NCBI RefSeq assembly: GCF_014651895.1
Contig: NZ_BMXT01000002.1
Location: forward strand, 434,001-498,000
Direction: 5' to 3'
Length of the DNA: 64,000 bases
Origin: Rhodanobacter panaciterrae
GTDB taxonomy: Bacteria; Pseudomonadota; Gammaproteobacteria; Xanthomonadales; Rhodanobacteraceae
Below are positions 9,867 through 22,587 of the stretch, one piece after another (the first letter of the stretch is position 1; every line of letters starts with the position of its first letter). A program made the translations under genes and the position numbers. The notes under the pieces were generated by a model. The model saw only the letters and a list, made by a program, of their open reading frames with translations, had not been told where the DNA came from and searched no databases.

Positions 9867-10529
9867 ATGTCCACCGCAACCACACCCGCTCCGCTGCGTA
9901 TCGATTTCGTCTCCGATGTCTCCTGCCCATGGTGTGCAATCGGGCTCGCCTCGCTGCAGCAGGCGTTGGCAAAACTGGATGGCGAGGTCGCTGCGGAAAT
10001 CCACTTCCAGCCGTTCGAACTCAATCCGCAGATGGCGCCGGAAGGTGAGGACTCCACCGAACATCTGGTGCGCAAGTACGGCAGCTCGGCCGAACAGATC
10101 GACGCGAACCGCGCGGCGATCCGTGACCGCGGCGCGGCGCTGGGTTTCACCTTCAACATGGATCGGCGCAGCCGCGTCTACAACACGTTCGACGCGCACC
10201 GGCTGCTGCACTGGGCCGAACTGGAAGGTCGCCATCTCGCACTGAAGCAGGTGCTGCTGCGTGCCTACTTCACCGATGGTGAGGACGTCAGCGCGCACGA
10301 CACGCTGCTTCGGCTGGCTGTCGAAGCGGGACTGGATACCGAGCGAGCGCGACAAATTCTCGCCAGCGACGAATTCGCCGACGAGGTGCGTGCGCAGGAG
10401 CAGTTCTTCCAGAGCCGCGGTATCCATTCGGTACCGGCGACGATCATCAACGGCCAGCACCTGATTTCCGGCGGACAGCCGCCCGAGGCGTTCGAACAGG
10501 CTTTGCGACAGATCGCCGCCACAGCGTAA
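9867..10529 (+). CDS. DsbA-family (FrnE-like) oxidoreductase
   Basis: A 220-residue thioredoxin-fold protein with CPWC at residues 20-23 directly after the first strand (RIDFVSDVSCPWC) and the cis-Pro region HSVPATIINGQHLISGGQ near the end. The absence of a signal peptide marks it as the cytoplasmic FrnE-type branch (2-hydroxychromene isomerase/DsbA superfamily), not periplasmic DsbA. In relatives the role is stress-linked disulfide chemistry or isomerisation. It converges with the EAL-domain gene across 28 bp. Confidence 0.9.
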   Translation: MSTATTPAPLRIDFVSDVSCPWCAIGLASLQQALAKLDGEVAAEIHFQPFELNPQMAPEGEDSTEHLVRKYGSSAEQIDANRAAIRDRGAALGFTFNMDRRSRVYNTFDAHRLLHWAELEGRHLALKQVLLRAYFTDGEDVSAHDTLLRLAVEAGLDTERARQILASDEFADEVRAQEQFFQSRGIHSVPATIINGQHLISGGQPPEAFEQALRQIAATA

Positions 10530-10557
10530 ATCCATTCACGCATCGACCACGCGCGGC

Positions 10558-13506
10558 TCAAGCCAGCGCGTGGTCGACCCAGTGCATGATCGGCGAAGGA
10601 TGGCCGAGCAGATAACCCTGCCCCATCTCGCAGCCCATCGCCATCAGTGCGCCGTACTGGATCTCGGTTTCGATGCCTTCGGCGATCACCTGGATGTTCA
10701 GCGCACGCGCCAGCGCGAGGATCGCCGCCACCACCGTGGTGCTGTTGGTATTGGCGCCCTTGTCCAGCTCCTGCACGAACGCACGGTCGATCTTCAGGAT
10801 GCGCAACGGCAGCGAGTGCAGATAGCTGAGCGAGGAGTAGCCGGTACCGAAGTCGTCCAGCGCGGCACCGACGCCGATCGTGCGCAGGCGGTCGAGCGTG
10901 GCGCGCACGCGCTCGGGGTTGTCCAGCAGCGCGCCTTCGGTGACTTCGACGACCACCCGCGACGGCGAAAGCCCGGTACGTTCAAGCAGCTGGATCAGAC
11001 GCCCGTCGAAATCCGCGTGGCGCAGGTGCAGCGCCGAAACGTTCACGGTCATGAAGGTATCGGCGCTACCGTGTTTCAGCAGCAGGTTGCAGCTGAGCTC
11101 GAACATGCGCCAGTCGATCGTCTCGATCAGCCCGCTGTCCTCGGCGATCTTCAGGAAGTCGCCCGGTCGCAGCACACCACGCTGCGGGTGGTTCCAGCGG
11201 ATCAGTGCCTCATAGCCGACCACGCGGCCATCATCAAGCCGGCAGATCGGCTGGAAATACGGCTCGAACTGATCCAGCTGCAGCGCCTGGCGCAGCTCGC
11301 CTTCCAGCGCCAGCACGTCGACTACGTTTTTCGCCAGCGTCTCGTCGAACAATTCGAAGCGCTTGCGTCCGAGCTCCTTGGCCCGATACAGCGCGATGTC
11401 GGCGTCGCGCAGCACTTCGTCGGCGGCATCGTAGTGATGGTCGCCGATCGCGATACCGACGCTGGCGGTCACCTGAAGTTCCTTGCCGGCGATCAGCATC
11501 GGTGCACTCAGCGCATCCATCACGCGCTGTGCCACGGCCGTGGCATCGCGCGGAAACTCCACATCTTCCAACAGGATGGCGAACTCGTCGCCGGACAATC
11601 GCGCCACCAGATCAGGGTGACGCACGCAGCCGGCCAGCCGGGACGCCACCTCTTTCAGCACCTCGTCACCGGCCAGATGGCCGAGGCTGTCGTTGATGAT
11701 CTTGAAGCGGTCGACATCCAGATACAGCAACGCGCAGTGTTGCTGCGGTTCGCGCCGGATCGCGGCCAGCACACGGTCGATGCGATCGCGCAGGTAACCG
11801 CGATTGGGCAAGCCGGTCAGCGAATCGTGCATGACCTGATGGCGCAGCTGATCCTGCATGCGTTCGCGTTCGATGATTTCCTTGCGCAACGCCAGCGTGC
11901 GCTCTTCCACCCGATGTTCGAGTTGTTCGTAGGCGCGCTTCAGCGACTCGGCGGAACGGCGACGGGTCAGGCTGTTGGCGATCTGCGAGGCGACGAAGCT
12001 GAGCAGTTCCTGATCCGCCGGGCCGTAGACCACGCTGGGCCGGTAGCTTTGCACGGTGACCAGTCCGATCACTTCGTCGCCCACGATCAGCGGCACGCCG
12101 AGCCAGCACATCGCCGGTGAACCCGAGCGCCCGGGTGCAATCTCGCCTTGCCGATCGAGCTCCTCGATATCCGCGTTGTCCGCACGCAGCGCCGTGCCAC
12201 GACGCAACACGTACTCGCTGAGGCCACGGCCCAGTGAGCGTTCGGCCGGCGGCAGTTTCACGGCATCCACGGCATAGGGAAAGGTCAATCGCTGGCGATC
12301 ATCGGAGAGCAACGCGATGAAGAAATTTTCCGCATTCAGCAACTCGCCGACCACCGCGTGCACGCGCCGGTAGAACTCGTCCTGGTCGATATCCGCGGTG
12401 GCCAGCTCGGCGAGCTGGAACAGCGCCGCCTGCAGATATTCGGCGCGCTGCCGCTCCAGGATTTCCAGTTGCAGCCCTCGATTGGCCTCGGCCAGCTGCT
12501 GGGTGCGCAGCTGCACGCGCTGCTCCAGATCGGCCTTGGTCTGCTTGCGTTCCAGCGCGGTGAGGATATGGCTGCCGACAAATTCCAGCAGGGCCAGGTC
12601 CTCGTCGGTGAAGCCGATATCCTGCTGATAGCTCTGCACCACCAGCGCGCCGCGTGGCTGGCCATCGCGCAACATCGGCACCCCGAGCCAGTCATAACTG
12701 TCCGGCCCGATCAGGGCGACCGGCCCCGACACCTGGCTGCGCAGTTCCTCGGCGTTGCCCATGCGCGCCTTGCCGTCGCGGATCATGTACCAGGTCAGCG
12801 TGTATTCGATCGCGCTCAGCGGCATGTCCTGCCCGACACCCGGAATCGTCGGGTCCTCGACGTCGATGAAGTACAGGAAGCGGATCGTGTCCTGCTCGGC
12901 GTTGTGCAGCACGATGAAGAAGTTTTCCGCGTACATCAGCGTGCTGACGATGGCATGGATGCCGCTCAGCATCGCCGGCATGTCGCGCTCGGAACCGGCC
13001 AGGTCGGAGATCGCGAACAGCGCACGCTGCAGCGTCTCGGAGCGCTCGAGTTGTTGATGCGAATGCTGCAACTCGCGCCATTCCAGCGCCCGTCGCAGAT
13101 ACTCGCCGGCGAGTTGCAACGGCGCCGCCAGTTCGTCGAGAAAGCCGAAACCATCATGGCCCGGCTGCATGGTCAGCAACAGCAGCGCCGACTCGGGCTG
13201 CTGGCACAAACGGATCGCGACGCGGTGGCGATCGGGATGCCAGTGTGGCGTTTCCGCGCGGCTGGCCGCGTCCAGCCACGACAAATCTGCTGCATCGATT
13301 CGTGTCGCCGGCACGCAGTGATGACGACCCGGCACATCCAGACCCCACAGCATGCAAGCTGCCGCGCAACCCGGCCGTGCCTGAACCAATGCGGCGATCG
13401 TCGCGCCCACTTCATCGGGAGTGTTGCCCGCTGCCAACCGAGCCAGCCAGCTCAATTGCAGTGAGCCGTCAGACGGCGTCGATTCAAGCGCACCCACATG
13501 TTTCAT
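10558..13506 (-). CDS. GAF-GAF-GGDEF-EAL cyclic-di-GMP signalling protein
   Basis: A 982-residue soluble sensor that likely hydrolyses and perhaps makes c-di-GMP. Order: an N-terminal region of about 165 residues, GAF domain 1, a coiled linker, GAF domain 2 (about 370-530), a second coiled linker, GGDEF (about 560-720), then EAL (about 735-980). The diguanylate cyclase signature reads SGDEF at 638-642, while the EAL motif (E766) and DDFGTGYSS are intact, so phosphodiesterase activity is the safer prediction. There is no membrane segment. The ATG at 13506 has a GGGGGAG Shine-Dalgarno. It diverges from dinG. Confidence 0.93.
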   Translation of the reverse strand: MKHVGALESTPSDGSLQLSWLARLAAGNTPDEVGATIAALVQARPGCAAACMLWGLDVPGRHHCVPATRIDAADLSWLDAASRAETPHWHPDRHRVAIRLCQQPESALLLLTMQPGHDGFGFLDELAAPLQLAGEYLRRALEWRELQHSHQQLERSETLQRALFAISDLAGSERDMPAMLSGIHAIVSTLMYAENFFIVLHNAEQDTIRFLYFIDVEDPTIPGVGQDMPLSAIEYTLTWYMIRDGKARMGNAEELRSQVSGPVALIGPDSYDWLGVPMLRDGQPRGALVVQSYQQDIGFTDEDLALLEFVGSHILTALERKQTKADLEQRVQLRTQQLAEANRGLQLEILERQRAEYLQAALFQLAELATADIDQDEFYRRVHAVVGELLNAENFFIALLSDDRQRLTFPYAVDAVKLPPAERSLGRGLSEYVLRRGTALRADNADIEELDRQGEIAPGRSGSPAMCWLGVPLIVGDEVIGLVTVQSYRPSVVYGPADQELLSFVASQIANSLTRRRSAESLKRAYEQLEHRVEERTLALRKEIIERERMQDQLRHQVMHDSLTGLPNRGYLRDRIDRVLAAIRREPQQHCALLYLDVDRFKIINDSLGHLAGDEVLKEVASRLAGCVRHPDLVARLSGDEFAILLEDVEFPRDATAVAQRVMDALSAPMLIAGKELQVTASVGIAIGDHHYDAADEVLRDADIALYRAKELGRKRFELFDETLAKNVVDVLALEGELRQALQLDQFEPYFQPICRLDDGRVVGYEALIRWNHPQRGVLRPGDFLKIAEDSGLIETIDWRMFELSCNLLLKHGSADTFMTVNVSALHLRHADFDGRLIQLLERTGLSPSRVVVEVTEGALLDNPERVRATLDRLRTIGVGAALDDFGTGYSSLSYLHSLPLRILKIDRAFVQELDKGANTNSTTVVAAILALARALNIQVIAEGIETEIQYGALMAMGCEMGQGYLLGHPSPIMHWVDHALA

Positions 13507-13747
13507 TGGTGGAGCTCCCCCCGAGCCTGGCCGCCAACGCCTGTGGGTTAGCATACCCTTTCGATGCCGCACGATAACTCTCACCTCGCTCCGTTTGCAC
13601 CGGTCCGCCTGCGACCGGATGCGCAAAACCGATAAACTGCCCTCTTGCATCCGGCCAATGGCGCTTTTGGCGCAACGTGCCTGCCCGCAAGCCGTCGCCG
13701 CTGTCCGGGCTCCATGCGTCATCCGCGCCACAGGTTCTCGATCCAGC

Positions 13748-15853
13748 ATGCTCGCCGACACCACCAAAGACGCCATCCGCGCCGCCTATGCACGCCTGAA
13801 GGACGGGCTGCCGGGCTTTCGCGCGCGCGCGTCGCAGGGAAAGATGATCGCCGAGGTGGCCAAGGCGTTCGGCCGCACCGGCGGCGTGGCGGTGATCGAG
13901 GCGCCGACCGGCACCGGCAAGTCGATGGCTTACCTGATCGCCGGCGTGGCCGTGGCGCGCTTCCAGAAGAAGAAACTGCTGATCGCCACCGCCACGGTAG
14001 CGCTGCAGGAACAGCTGGTGCAGCGCGATATTCCGCTGTATCTGCAGCTCAACGGCATCGAGGCGAAAGTGGCGCTGGCCAAGGGCCGCGGCCGTTACCT
14101 GTGCCCGCGCAACCTGATGATGGCGGCGAACAGCATCAACGACACCGCGCAGATGGGTCTGGCCGGTTTCGACGCCGACCTGGTGCTGTGGACCAAGCCG
14201 CCACAGGCGCGCGACAAGCAGGCGCTGACAAAACTGCGCAGCGCATTCGACCGCAACGAGTGGAACGGCGACATGGACAGCGCGCCGGAAGCCGTCAGCG
14301 ACCTGCTGCGCCCGATGGTGACCACCAGCGCCGGCGGCTGCACCGGGCGCAAGTGCGGCCAGTTCATGATCTGCCCGTTCTTCGCCGCGCGCCGCGCGGT
14401 GGACGATGCCGAGATCATCGTGGCGAACCAGGACCTGGTGCTGGCCGATCTCACCATGCCGGGTGAGGATGAAGGCTGGGGCGGCATCATTTTGCCGCGG
14501 CCGGACGAGACGCTGTACATCTTCGACGAAGGCCACCACGTGCCGGGCAAGGCGATCGACCGCGGCGCCAGCGAGGTCTACATGAATGTCACGGTGCGCC
14601 AACTGAGCCGGCTTGGTCGGCAGGTGCACGCGGCCTATTCGCTCACCGACAAGCAGACGCTGGGCAAGCTGTCGCTGGATGCCGGCGACGCCAAGCTGCA
14701 GGAACTGAGCAATACGCTGGAAGAGCTGGAGAAAGAAATCCGCCTCGGCTGGCTGCCCGACCCGGCCGAAACCGAGCCGATGTACCGCGGTTCGCTGGGC
14801 CAGCTGCCGGAAGCATGGGTGGAGCACGCGCGCGCACTCAGCCTGTACACCGGCGAGGTGCAGCGCTGGCTGACCGCGGTGCGTCGCGCCGTGGTCGAGA
14901 TGACCGACGGCGGCCCGACTCAGGAAGCGCTGTCGCGCGAGCTGGGCATCGCCCTGGAGCGCATCGGCAAACAGGCCAGTTGCTGGCGCGCGTGGGCCAA
15001 CGACGATCCCGATGGCGTGCCGCCGCTGGCGCGCTGGGTCACCTTGAGCGGCGATCAGCAACTGGTCTGCCATGCCTCGGCGGTCTCCGCCGGTGGTTTG
15101 CTGCGCAGCGTGCTGTGGGGTAACGCCAGCGGCGTGTTGATGACCTCGGCCACGCTGAGCGCGGGCGGCAACTTCCGCGGTTTCGTCGATGCGGTGGGCC
15201 TGCCTGACGATGCAGTGTGCCTGAGCCTGCCCTCGCCATTCGACCTCGCCGCACAGGCACGTCTGGAAGTACCGGCGATGCGCACCCTGCCCGACGCGCG
15301 CGAAGCCCACGCCGAGGAAATCAGCGAGTGGCTCGCGGAAAACCTCGACTGGGACGCCGGCAACCTGGTGTTGTTCACCTCGCGGGTGAAACTCGATCGC
15401 GTATTGCAGAAGCTGCCGATCGCGCAGGTGCGCAAAGTGCGCGCGCAGGGTTCGCTGGGCAAGTCGCAGCTGATCGCCGAACACTGCGCCGACATCGAGG
15501 CGGGCAAGGGCAGCACCCTGTTCGGCCTGGCCTCGTTCGGCGAAGGCCTCGACCTTCCGGGCAAGCTGTGCGAGACGGTGGTGATCACCCAGCTGCCGTT
15601 CGCGGTGCCGACCGATCCGGTCGGCGCCACCTATGCAGAATGGCTGGAATCGCGCGGGCGCAATCCGTTCATCGAGGTCAGCATCCCCGAAGCGACGCGC
15701 CTGCTGACGCAGTACTGCGGCCGCCTGATCCGCAACGAGACCGACCGCGGCCGCGTCGTGCTGCTGGATCGTCGCGTGGTGACCAAACGTTACGGCAGCG
15801 GCATGCTGAAGGCGCTGCCGCCGTTCCAACGCATCATCGAGCGCACCGCATGA
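13748..15853 (+). CDS. dinG: ATP-dependent DNA helicase DinG
   Basis: A 701-residue superfamily 2 helicase of the XPD/DinG type, 5'-3' polarity and iron-sulfur containing, which resolves R-loops and D-loops. Walker A is EAPTGTGKSM near residue 55. The Fe-S cysteines are visible at RYLCPRN and in GCTGRKCGQFMICPFF. The DEAH-box equivalent reads FDEGHH, and the C-terminal motifs run from TSATLSAGG to QYCGRLIRN. The ATG at 13748 precedes the conserved start; earlier in-frame starts overlap the divergent EAL gene. Its stop overlaps hutD by 4 bases. Confidence 0.95.
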   Translation: MLADTTKDAIRAAYARLKDGLPGFRARASQGKMIAEVAKAFGRTGGVAVIEAPTGTGKSMAYLIAGVAVARFQKKKLLIATATVALQEQLVQRDIPLYLQLNGIEAKVALAKGRGRYLCPRNLMMAANSINDTAQMGLAGFDADLVLWTKPPQARDKQALTKLRSAFDRNEWNGDMDSAPEAVSDLLRPMVTTSAGGCTGRKCGQFMICPFFAARRAVDDAEIIVANQDLVLADLTMPGEDEGWGGIILPRPDETLYIFDEGHHVPGKAIDRGASEVYMNVTVRQLSRLGRQVHAAYSLTDKQTLGKLSLDAGDAKLQELSNTLEELEKEIRLGWLPDPAETEPMYRGSLGQLPEAWVEHARALSLYTGEVQRWLTAVRRAVVEMTDGGPTQEALSRELGIALERIGKQASCWRAWANDDPDGVPPLARWVTLSGDQQLVCHASAVSAGGLLRSVLWGNASGVLMTSATLSAGGNFRGFVDAVGLPDDAVCLSLPSPFDLAAQARLEVPAMRTLPDAREAHAEEISEWLAENLDWDAGNLVLFTSRVKLDRVLQKLPIAQVRKVRAQGSLGKSQLIAEHCADIEAGKGSTLFGLASFGEGLDLPGKLCETVVITQLPFAVPTDPVGATYAEWLESRGRNPFIEVSIPEATRLLTQYCGRLIRNETDRGRVVLLDRRVVTKRYGSGMLKALPPFQRIIERTA

Positions 15854-16404
15854 TCATCCGACTCGCCGATTGCCCGCCGCAGCCATGGAAGAACGGCCTC
15901 GGAAGCACGCGTGAAATAGCCATCCATCCGGATGGTGCCGGCAACGACGATTTCCTGTGGCGCGTGAGCATCGCCGAGGTCGACAGTGCGGCACCGTTCT
16001 CCAGCTTCCCCGGCATCGACCGCCAGATCGCCCTGCTCGACGGCAACGGCTTCACGATGACGCTGGACGATGACCGCATGCACGCGCTGACCACACCGTT
16101 TGAACCGTTCGCGTTTGCCGGCGAGGCGAAGGTGGCGGTGACCCTGGTCGACGGCCCGACACGCGATTTCAATCTGATGGTGCGGCGTACGCAGGCGCGT
16201 GGCGAAGTACAGGTATGGCAGGGGCCGGACACCCGGATGCCCGATCCATCCACCGTGCTGGTCTACTGCGCCCGCGGCGTTATCGACACCACCGAAGGCC
16301 CGCTGCACGCCGGCGATGCATGGCGACCTGCGCCGGCAAGTCCGCTCAGGCTGCACCACAACGCCTTGGCGCTGGTCATCCGGATCGAGCCAAACGCCAG
16401 CTGA
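15850..16404 (+). CDS. HutD/Ves family protein
   Basis: A 184-residue cupin-like protein of the HutD/Ves family. Blocks seen are PPQPWKNGLGSTREIA at the start, FLWRVSIAEVDSAAPFSSFPGIDR, and DFNLMVRR. Ves in E. coli is cold- and stress-related, and HutD proteins accompany histidine-utilisation genes as presumed regulators or chaperones; no hut genes lie in this window. The ATG overlaps the dinG stop (ATGA). The role here is unknown. Confidence 0.85.
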   Translation: MIIRLADCPPQPWKNGLGSTREIAIHPDGAGNDDFLWRVSIAEVDSAAPFSSFPGIDRQIALLDGNGFTMTLDDDRMHALTTPFEPFAFAGEAKVAVTLVDGPTRDFNLMVRRTQARGEVQVWQGPDTRMPDPSTVLVYCARGVIDTTEGPLHAGDAWRPAPASPLRLHHNALALVIRIEPNAS

Positions 16405-16457
16405 CCGAAACCGGTGGTCGCCTATACTCGACCGATCCCATTCGCGAGGTAGCCGCC

Positions 16458-17036
16458 ATGTCCGTGCTGATTCTCGGCCTGCTGATCTTTCTCGGCATTC
16501 ACTCCCTGCGCATCTTCGCCAACGACTGGCGCGACCGGCAGGTCGCCCGGCTGGGCGCGAAACGCTGGAAGGGCCTGTACGCGCTGGTCTCGATCGTCGG
16601 CTTCGTACTGATCTGCTGGGGCTTCGGGCTGGCCCGCCAGCAGCCCGTGCTGCTGTATGTGCCCCCGCTGCCACTGCGCCATCTCAATGCGCTGTTCACG
16701 CTGATCGCGTTCGTGCTGTTTTTCGCGGCACGCGTGCCGCACAACCGCATCAAGGCGAAGCTGCACCATCCGCAGGTGCTGGCGGTGAAGGTGTGGGCAT
16801 TCGGCCACCTGCTGGCCACCGGCATGCTGCACGACGTGGTGCTGTTCGGTGCGTTCCTGCTGTGGGCGATCGTGTTGTTCGCCGTATCGCGCCGACGTGA
16901 CCGGCAGACCGGTACCACGTATCCGGCAGGTACGCTCAAGGGCGACGTGATGACCGTCCTGATCGGCGTCGTGGTGTGGGCCCTCTTCGCGTGCTGGCTG
17001 CACCTGTGGTTGATCGGCGTGAATCCGATGAGCTGA
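16458..17036 (+). CDS. NnrU-family membrane protein
   Basis: A 192-residue inner-membrane protein with about five to six hydrophobic segments. It matches the NnrU family: an LGIHSLRIF start, HPQVLAVKVWAFGHLLATG in the middle and a C-terminal hydrophobic pair. NnrU was named for a nitrite/nitric-oxide reduction locus, but most members, like this one, occur without denitrification genes. It lies 53 bp after hutD on the same strand. Confidence 0.82.
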   Translation: MSVLILGLLIFLGIHSLRIFANDWRDRQVARLGAKRWKGLYALVSIVGFVLICWGFGLARQQPVLLYVPPLPLRHLNALFTLIAFVLFFAARVPHNRIKAKLHHPQVLAVKVWAFGHLLATGMLHDVVLFGAFLLWAIVLFAVSRRRDRQTGTTYPAGTLKGDVMTVLIGVVVWALFACWLHLWLIGVNPMS

Positions 17037-17130
17037 CCGGTTGAGCTGAATGGGGTGGCATCAGTCATCTACGCACGCGCACCAGCGTGCGCTAGAGTCT
17101 GCCCATTCCACCCATCCCGAGGTCATCCTC

Positions 17131-17328
17131 ATGGCCGCTTTCCTGCTCTGGTTGTTGCTGCTGGTGTTCTGCTGGCCACTCGCCCTGCTGGCGCTGGTGC
17201 TGTACCCGATCGTGTGGTTGCTGCTGTTGCCGTTCCGGCTGGTCGGCTTCACCGTCGGCGCCGTGTTCGCCTTCCTCGGTGCCCTGCTGATGCTGCCGGC
17301 ACGCGTGCTGCGCGGCCGACCCGTCTGA
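17131..17328 (+). CDS. Small hydrophobic membrane protein
   Basis: A 65-residue, very hydrophobic protein with two predicted membrane segments (MAAFLLWLLLLVFCWPLALL and the stretch after FRLVGFTVGAVF), ending in a basic ARVLRGRPV tail. I do not recognise a named family. The frame is open further upstream, but the ATG at 17131 is preceded by CGAGGTC as a possible Shine-Dalgarno. The neighbours (NnrU-like and DUF938 genes, 94 and 22 bp away) are on the same strand, so it is probably in a shared transcript. Confidence 0.65.
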   Translation: MAAFLLWLLLLVFCWPLALLALVLYPIVWLLLLPFRLVGFTVGAVFAFLGALLMLPARVLRGRPV

Positions 17329-17350
17329 GCGACATCGGGCTTTTCCAAGC

Positions 17351-17947
17351 ATGAGCAAGCCTCACTCGCCTTCGTGCGAGCGCAACCGCGAACCGATTCT
17401 CGATGTACTGCGCGAGCAGCTGTCCGATCGACGGCATGTGCTGGAAGTCGGCAGCGGCACCGGCCAGCATGCGGTGCATTTCGCCGCGGCGCTGCCGCAG
17501 TTGATCTGGCAGAGTTCGGATCGCGCGGAGAACCTGCCGGGCATCCGCGCGTGGCTGGACGAGGCGGCGCTGCCGAATACACCCGCACCGCTGGAATTCG
17601 ACGTGGCCGGTACCTGGCCGACGATGCAGTTCGATGCGGTATTCAGTGCCAACACCTTGCACATCATGGCGTGGCACGAAGTGGAGTCGCTGTTCGCCCG
17701 CTTGCCCACGATCACCACCGACGACGCAAGCCTGATCATCTACGGTCCGTTCAACTATCAGGGCCGTTACAGCAGCGACAGCAATGCCGCGTTCGATCAG
17801 TGGCTGCAGGCGCGCGGTGCGCACATGGCGATCCGCGATGCCGAGGCGGTGGATGCGCTGGCAAGCCGGGCCGGCTTCAACCTGATCGACGATATCGCGA
17901 TGCCAGCCAACAACCGCTGCCGTGTGTGGCGCCGCAACCCTGCCTGA
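17351..17947 (+). CDS. DUF938 class I SAM-dependent methyltransferase-like protein
   Basis: A 198-residue protein of the DUF938 family. It contains a Rossmann SAM-binding start ([16 protein letters not shown]), [13 protein letters not shown] as the second strand, and [11 protein letters not shown] in place of the usual motif. The start [19 protein letters not shown] and [19 protein letters not shown] are family hallmarks. The substrate is unknown. It sits 22 bp after the small membrane gene and 56 bp before ychJ. Confidence 0.88.
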   Translation: MSKPHSPSCERNREPILDVLREQLSDRRHVLEVGSGTGQHAVHFAAALPQLIWQSSDRAENLPGIRAWLDEAALPNTPAPLEFDVAGTWPTMQFDAVFSANTLHIMAWHEVESLFARLPTITTDDASLIIYGPFNYQGRYSSDSNAAFDQWLQARGAHMAIRDAEAVDALASRAGFNLIDDIAMPANNRCRVWRRNPA

Positions 17948-18003
17948 GCGCGTGCCTGCACAACATGCCTGTACAAACGCGCCGAAGCGGGTACAAAGGC
18001 GGC

Positions 18004-18405
18004 ATGAAGTCGATCGACACACTGACCCCATGCCCTTGCGGCAACCCGGCTGGCTACGCCCAATGTTGCGGCCCTCTGCACGAGGGCGTCGCTGCCGCGA
18101 CGGCCGCGCAGTTGATGCGTTCGCGCTACAGCGCCTACGTGCTCAGGCGCGAGGATTATCTGTTGGCGAGCTGGCATCCCGACACGCGCCCGGCATCGCT
18201 GCGACTGGCCGCGCAGCAACCACCACCGACCTGGCTGGGACTGGAGATCCGCCAACATCAGCAGAGCGACGACGACCACGCCACCGTCGAGTTCGTCGCC
18301 CGCTATCGTCTCGGCGGCGGCCGCGCACAGCGGCAGCACGAAACCAGCCGCTTCGTGCGCGAGGCCGGTCGCTGGTACTACCTCGACGGCGAACTCAATA
18401 GCTGA
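18004..18405 (+). CDS. YchJ family protein (SEC-C-like zinc motif)
   Basis: A 133-residue protein of the YchJ family (UPF0225). The N-terminal metal-binding motif [17 protein letters not shown] is followed by the family sequence [23 protein letters not shown], which folds as an NTF2-like domain. The four Cys residues probably bind zinc. The function is unknown. The ATG at 18004 lies just before the first Cys block; upstream in-frame codons overlap the methyltransferase gene. It converges with ligB with only 3 bases between stops. Confidence 0.9.
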   Translation: MKSIDTLTPCPCGNPAGYAQCCGPLHEGVAAATAAQLMRSRYSAYVLRREDYLLASWHPDTRPASLRLAAQQPPPTWLGLEIRQHQQSDDDHATVEFVARYRLGGGRAQRQHETSRFVREAGRWYYLDGELNS

Positions 18406-18408
18406 AAC

Positions 18409-20103
<1,695 letters not shown>

Positions 20104-20207
20104 TCACTCCGCTCCGTGGACGATGCGAGCAGGCTAGCCAGCCGCCAGCCGCATCGGCAGCCGACGATGCCGCTGACGCGCGTAGGCGTCGACCTTTCGG
20201 CAGGATG

Positions 20208-20981
20208 CTACGTCGGCGACGAACCCGCGAAGCGCAGCATCGTCTCACCAGTGAAACGGCCATTCGGTCCGAACCGGCGCTCCACGATCACACCATGACC
20301 GTCGTGACCGATCGCCACCACAGTGCTGGCTCGCGTGCCATATGACTCGCCGCGAATGAACGCGGCCGACAGCCAGCGCTCGCGTTCCAGCCCGACGCCG
20401 GTATCCGGCAGCTGTTCATCCGGCGCCACTTGTTCATCGGCAAGCGCCACAAACAGCGGTGCGAAATCCGCGGCATCGCCCGCGTCGATCCAGTGTTGCA
20501 GGTGCTGCATCAAGAAACGCGTCTTCGGCCATGGCGTATTGAAGTCCGCATTCGACAGCCCGTGCACGCCGGGCGTCACCGCCTGCGCGCGCGGCTCGGG
20601 GCGGTTGCCGATATAGAACGCCGCGTCACTGTCGAAGGTGAGCAGGTTGAACGGGCGGTAATCGCCGGCACTATGCAGCAGTTGTCGCGCGTGCGCCGCT
20701 GCGTCCGCATGACCATTGAGGTAGTCGGTCGCCAGCAGGCCACGCGAAACACCGAGCTGCGGATCGCGTGGATCGCGCACATTGGTCACCACACAACAGC
20801 GCCCGCTGCCGGTGACGCCGAGCCAGGTGCCCCCAGCTTCGAGATCCCGACCACCAGTGATCGGTGCATCGTCCCAGCGAGCCAATGCGGCACTGGGACG
20901 CGCATGGAATTCATCGCGATTACCCGCCAGCAACAGACGCCAGTGCGGGTGCGCATTCCAGGCAAAGGCAATCAGGCACAT
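20208..20981 (-). CDS. NRDE family (TANGO2-like) protein
   Basis: A 257-residue protein of the NRDE/TANGO2 family. It starts MCLIAFAWN with Cys2 at the N-terminus, and the name-giving NRDE motif lies at residues 21-24 (LLLAGNRDEFHARP). GGRDLEAGGTWLGV, TNVRDP and HGLSNADFNTPWPKT are further family blocks. The fold resembles N-terminal nucleophile hydrolases, and TANGO2 proteins have been linked to haem or lipid handling; the bacterial role is unclear. It lies 9 bp downstream of gltD on the same strand. Confidence 0.9.
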   Translation of the reverse strand: MCLIAFAWNAHPHWRLLLAGNRDEFHARPSAALARWDDAPITGGRDLEAGGTWLGVTGSGRCCVVTNVRDPRDPQLGVSRGLLATDYLNGHADAAAHARQLLHSAGDYRPFNLLTFDSDAAFYIGNRPEPRAQAVTPGVHGLSNADFNTPWPKTRFLMQHLQHWIDAGDAADFAPLFVALADEQVAPDEQLPDTGVGLERERWLSAAFIRGESYGTRASTVVAIGHDGHGVIVERRFGPNGRFTGETMLRFAGSSPT

Positions 20982-20990
20982 CCGGGAAAC

Positions 20991-22587
<1,597 letters not shown>

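Noticed and set aside
13484-15829. A 781-codon open frame on the minus strand opposite dinG
   Set aside because: Antisense shadow; Arg/His/Gln-rich low-information product with no recognisable domain, while dinG is complete on the other strand.
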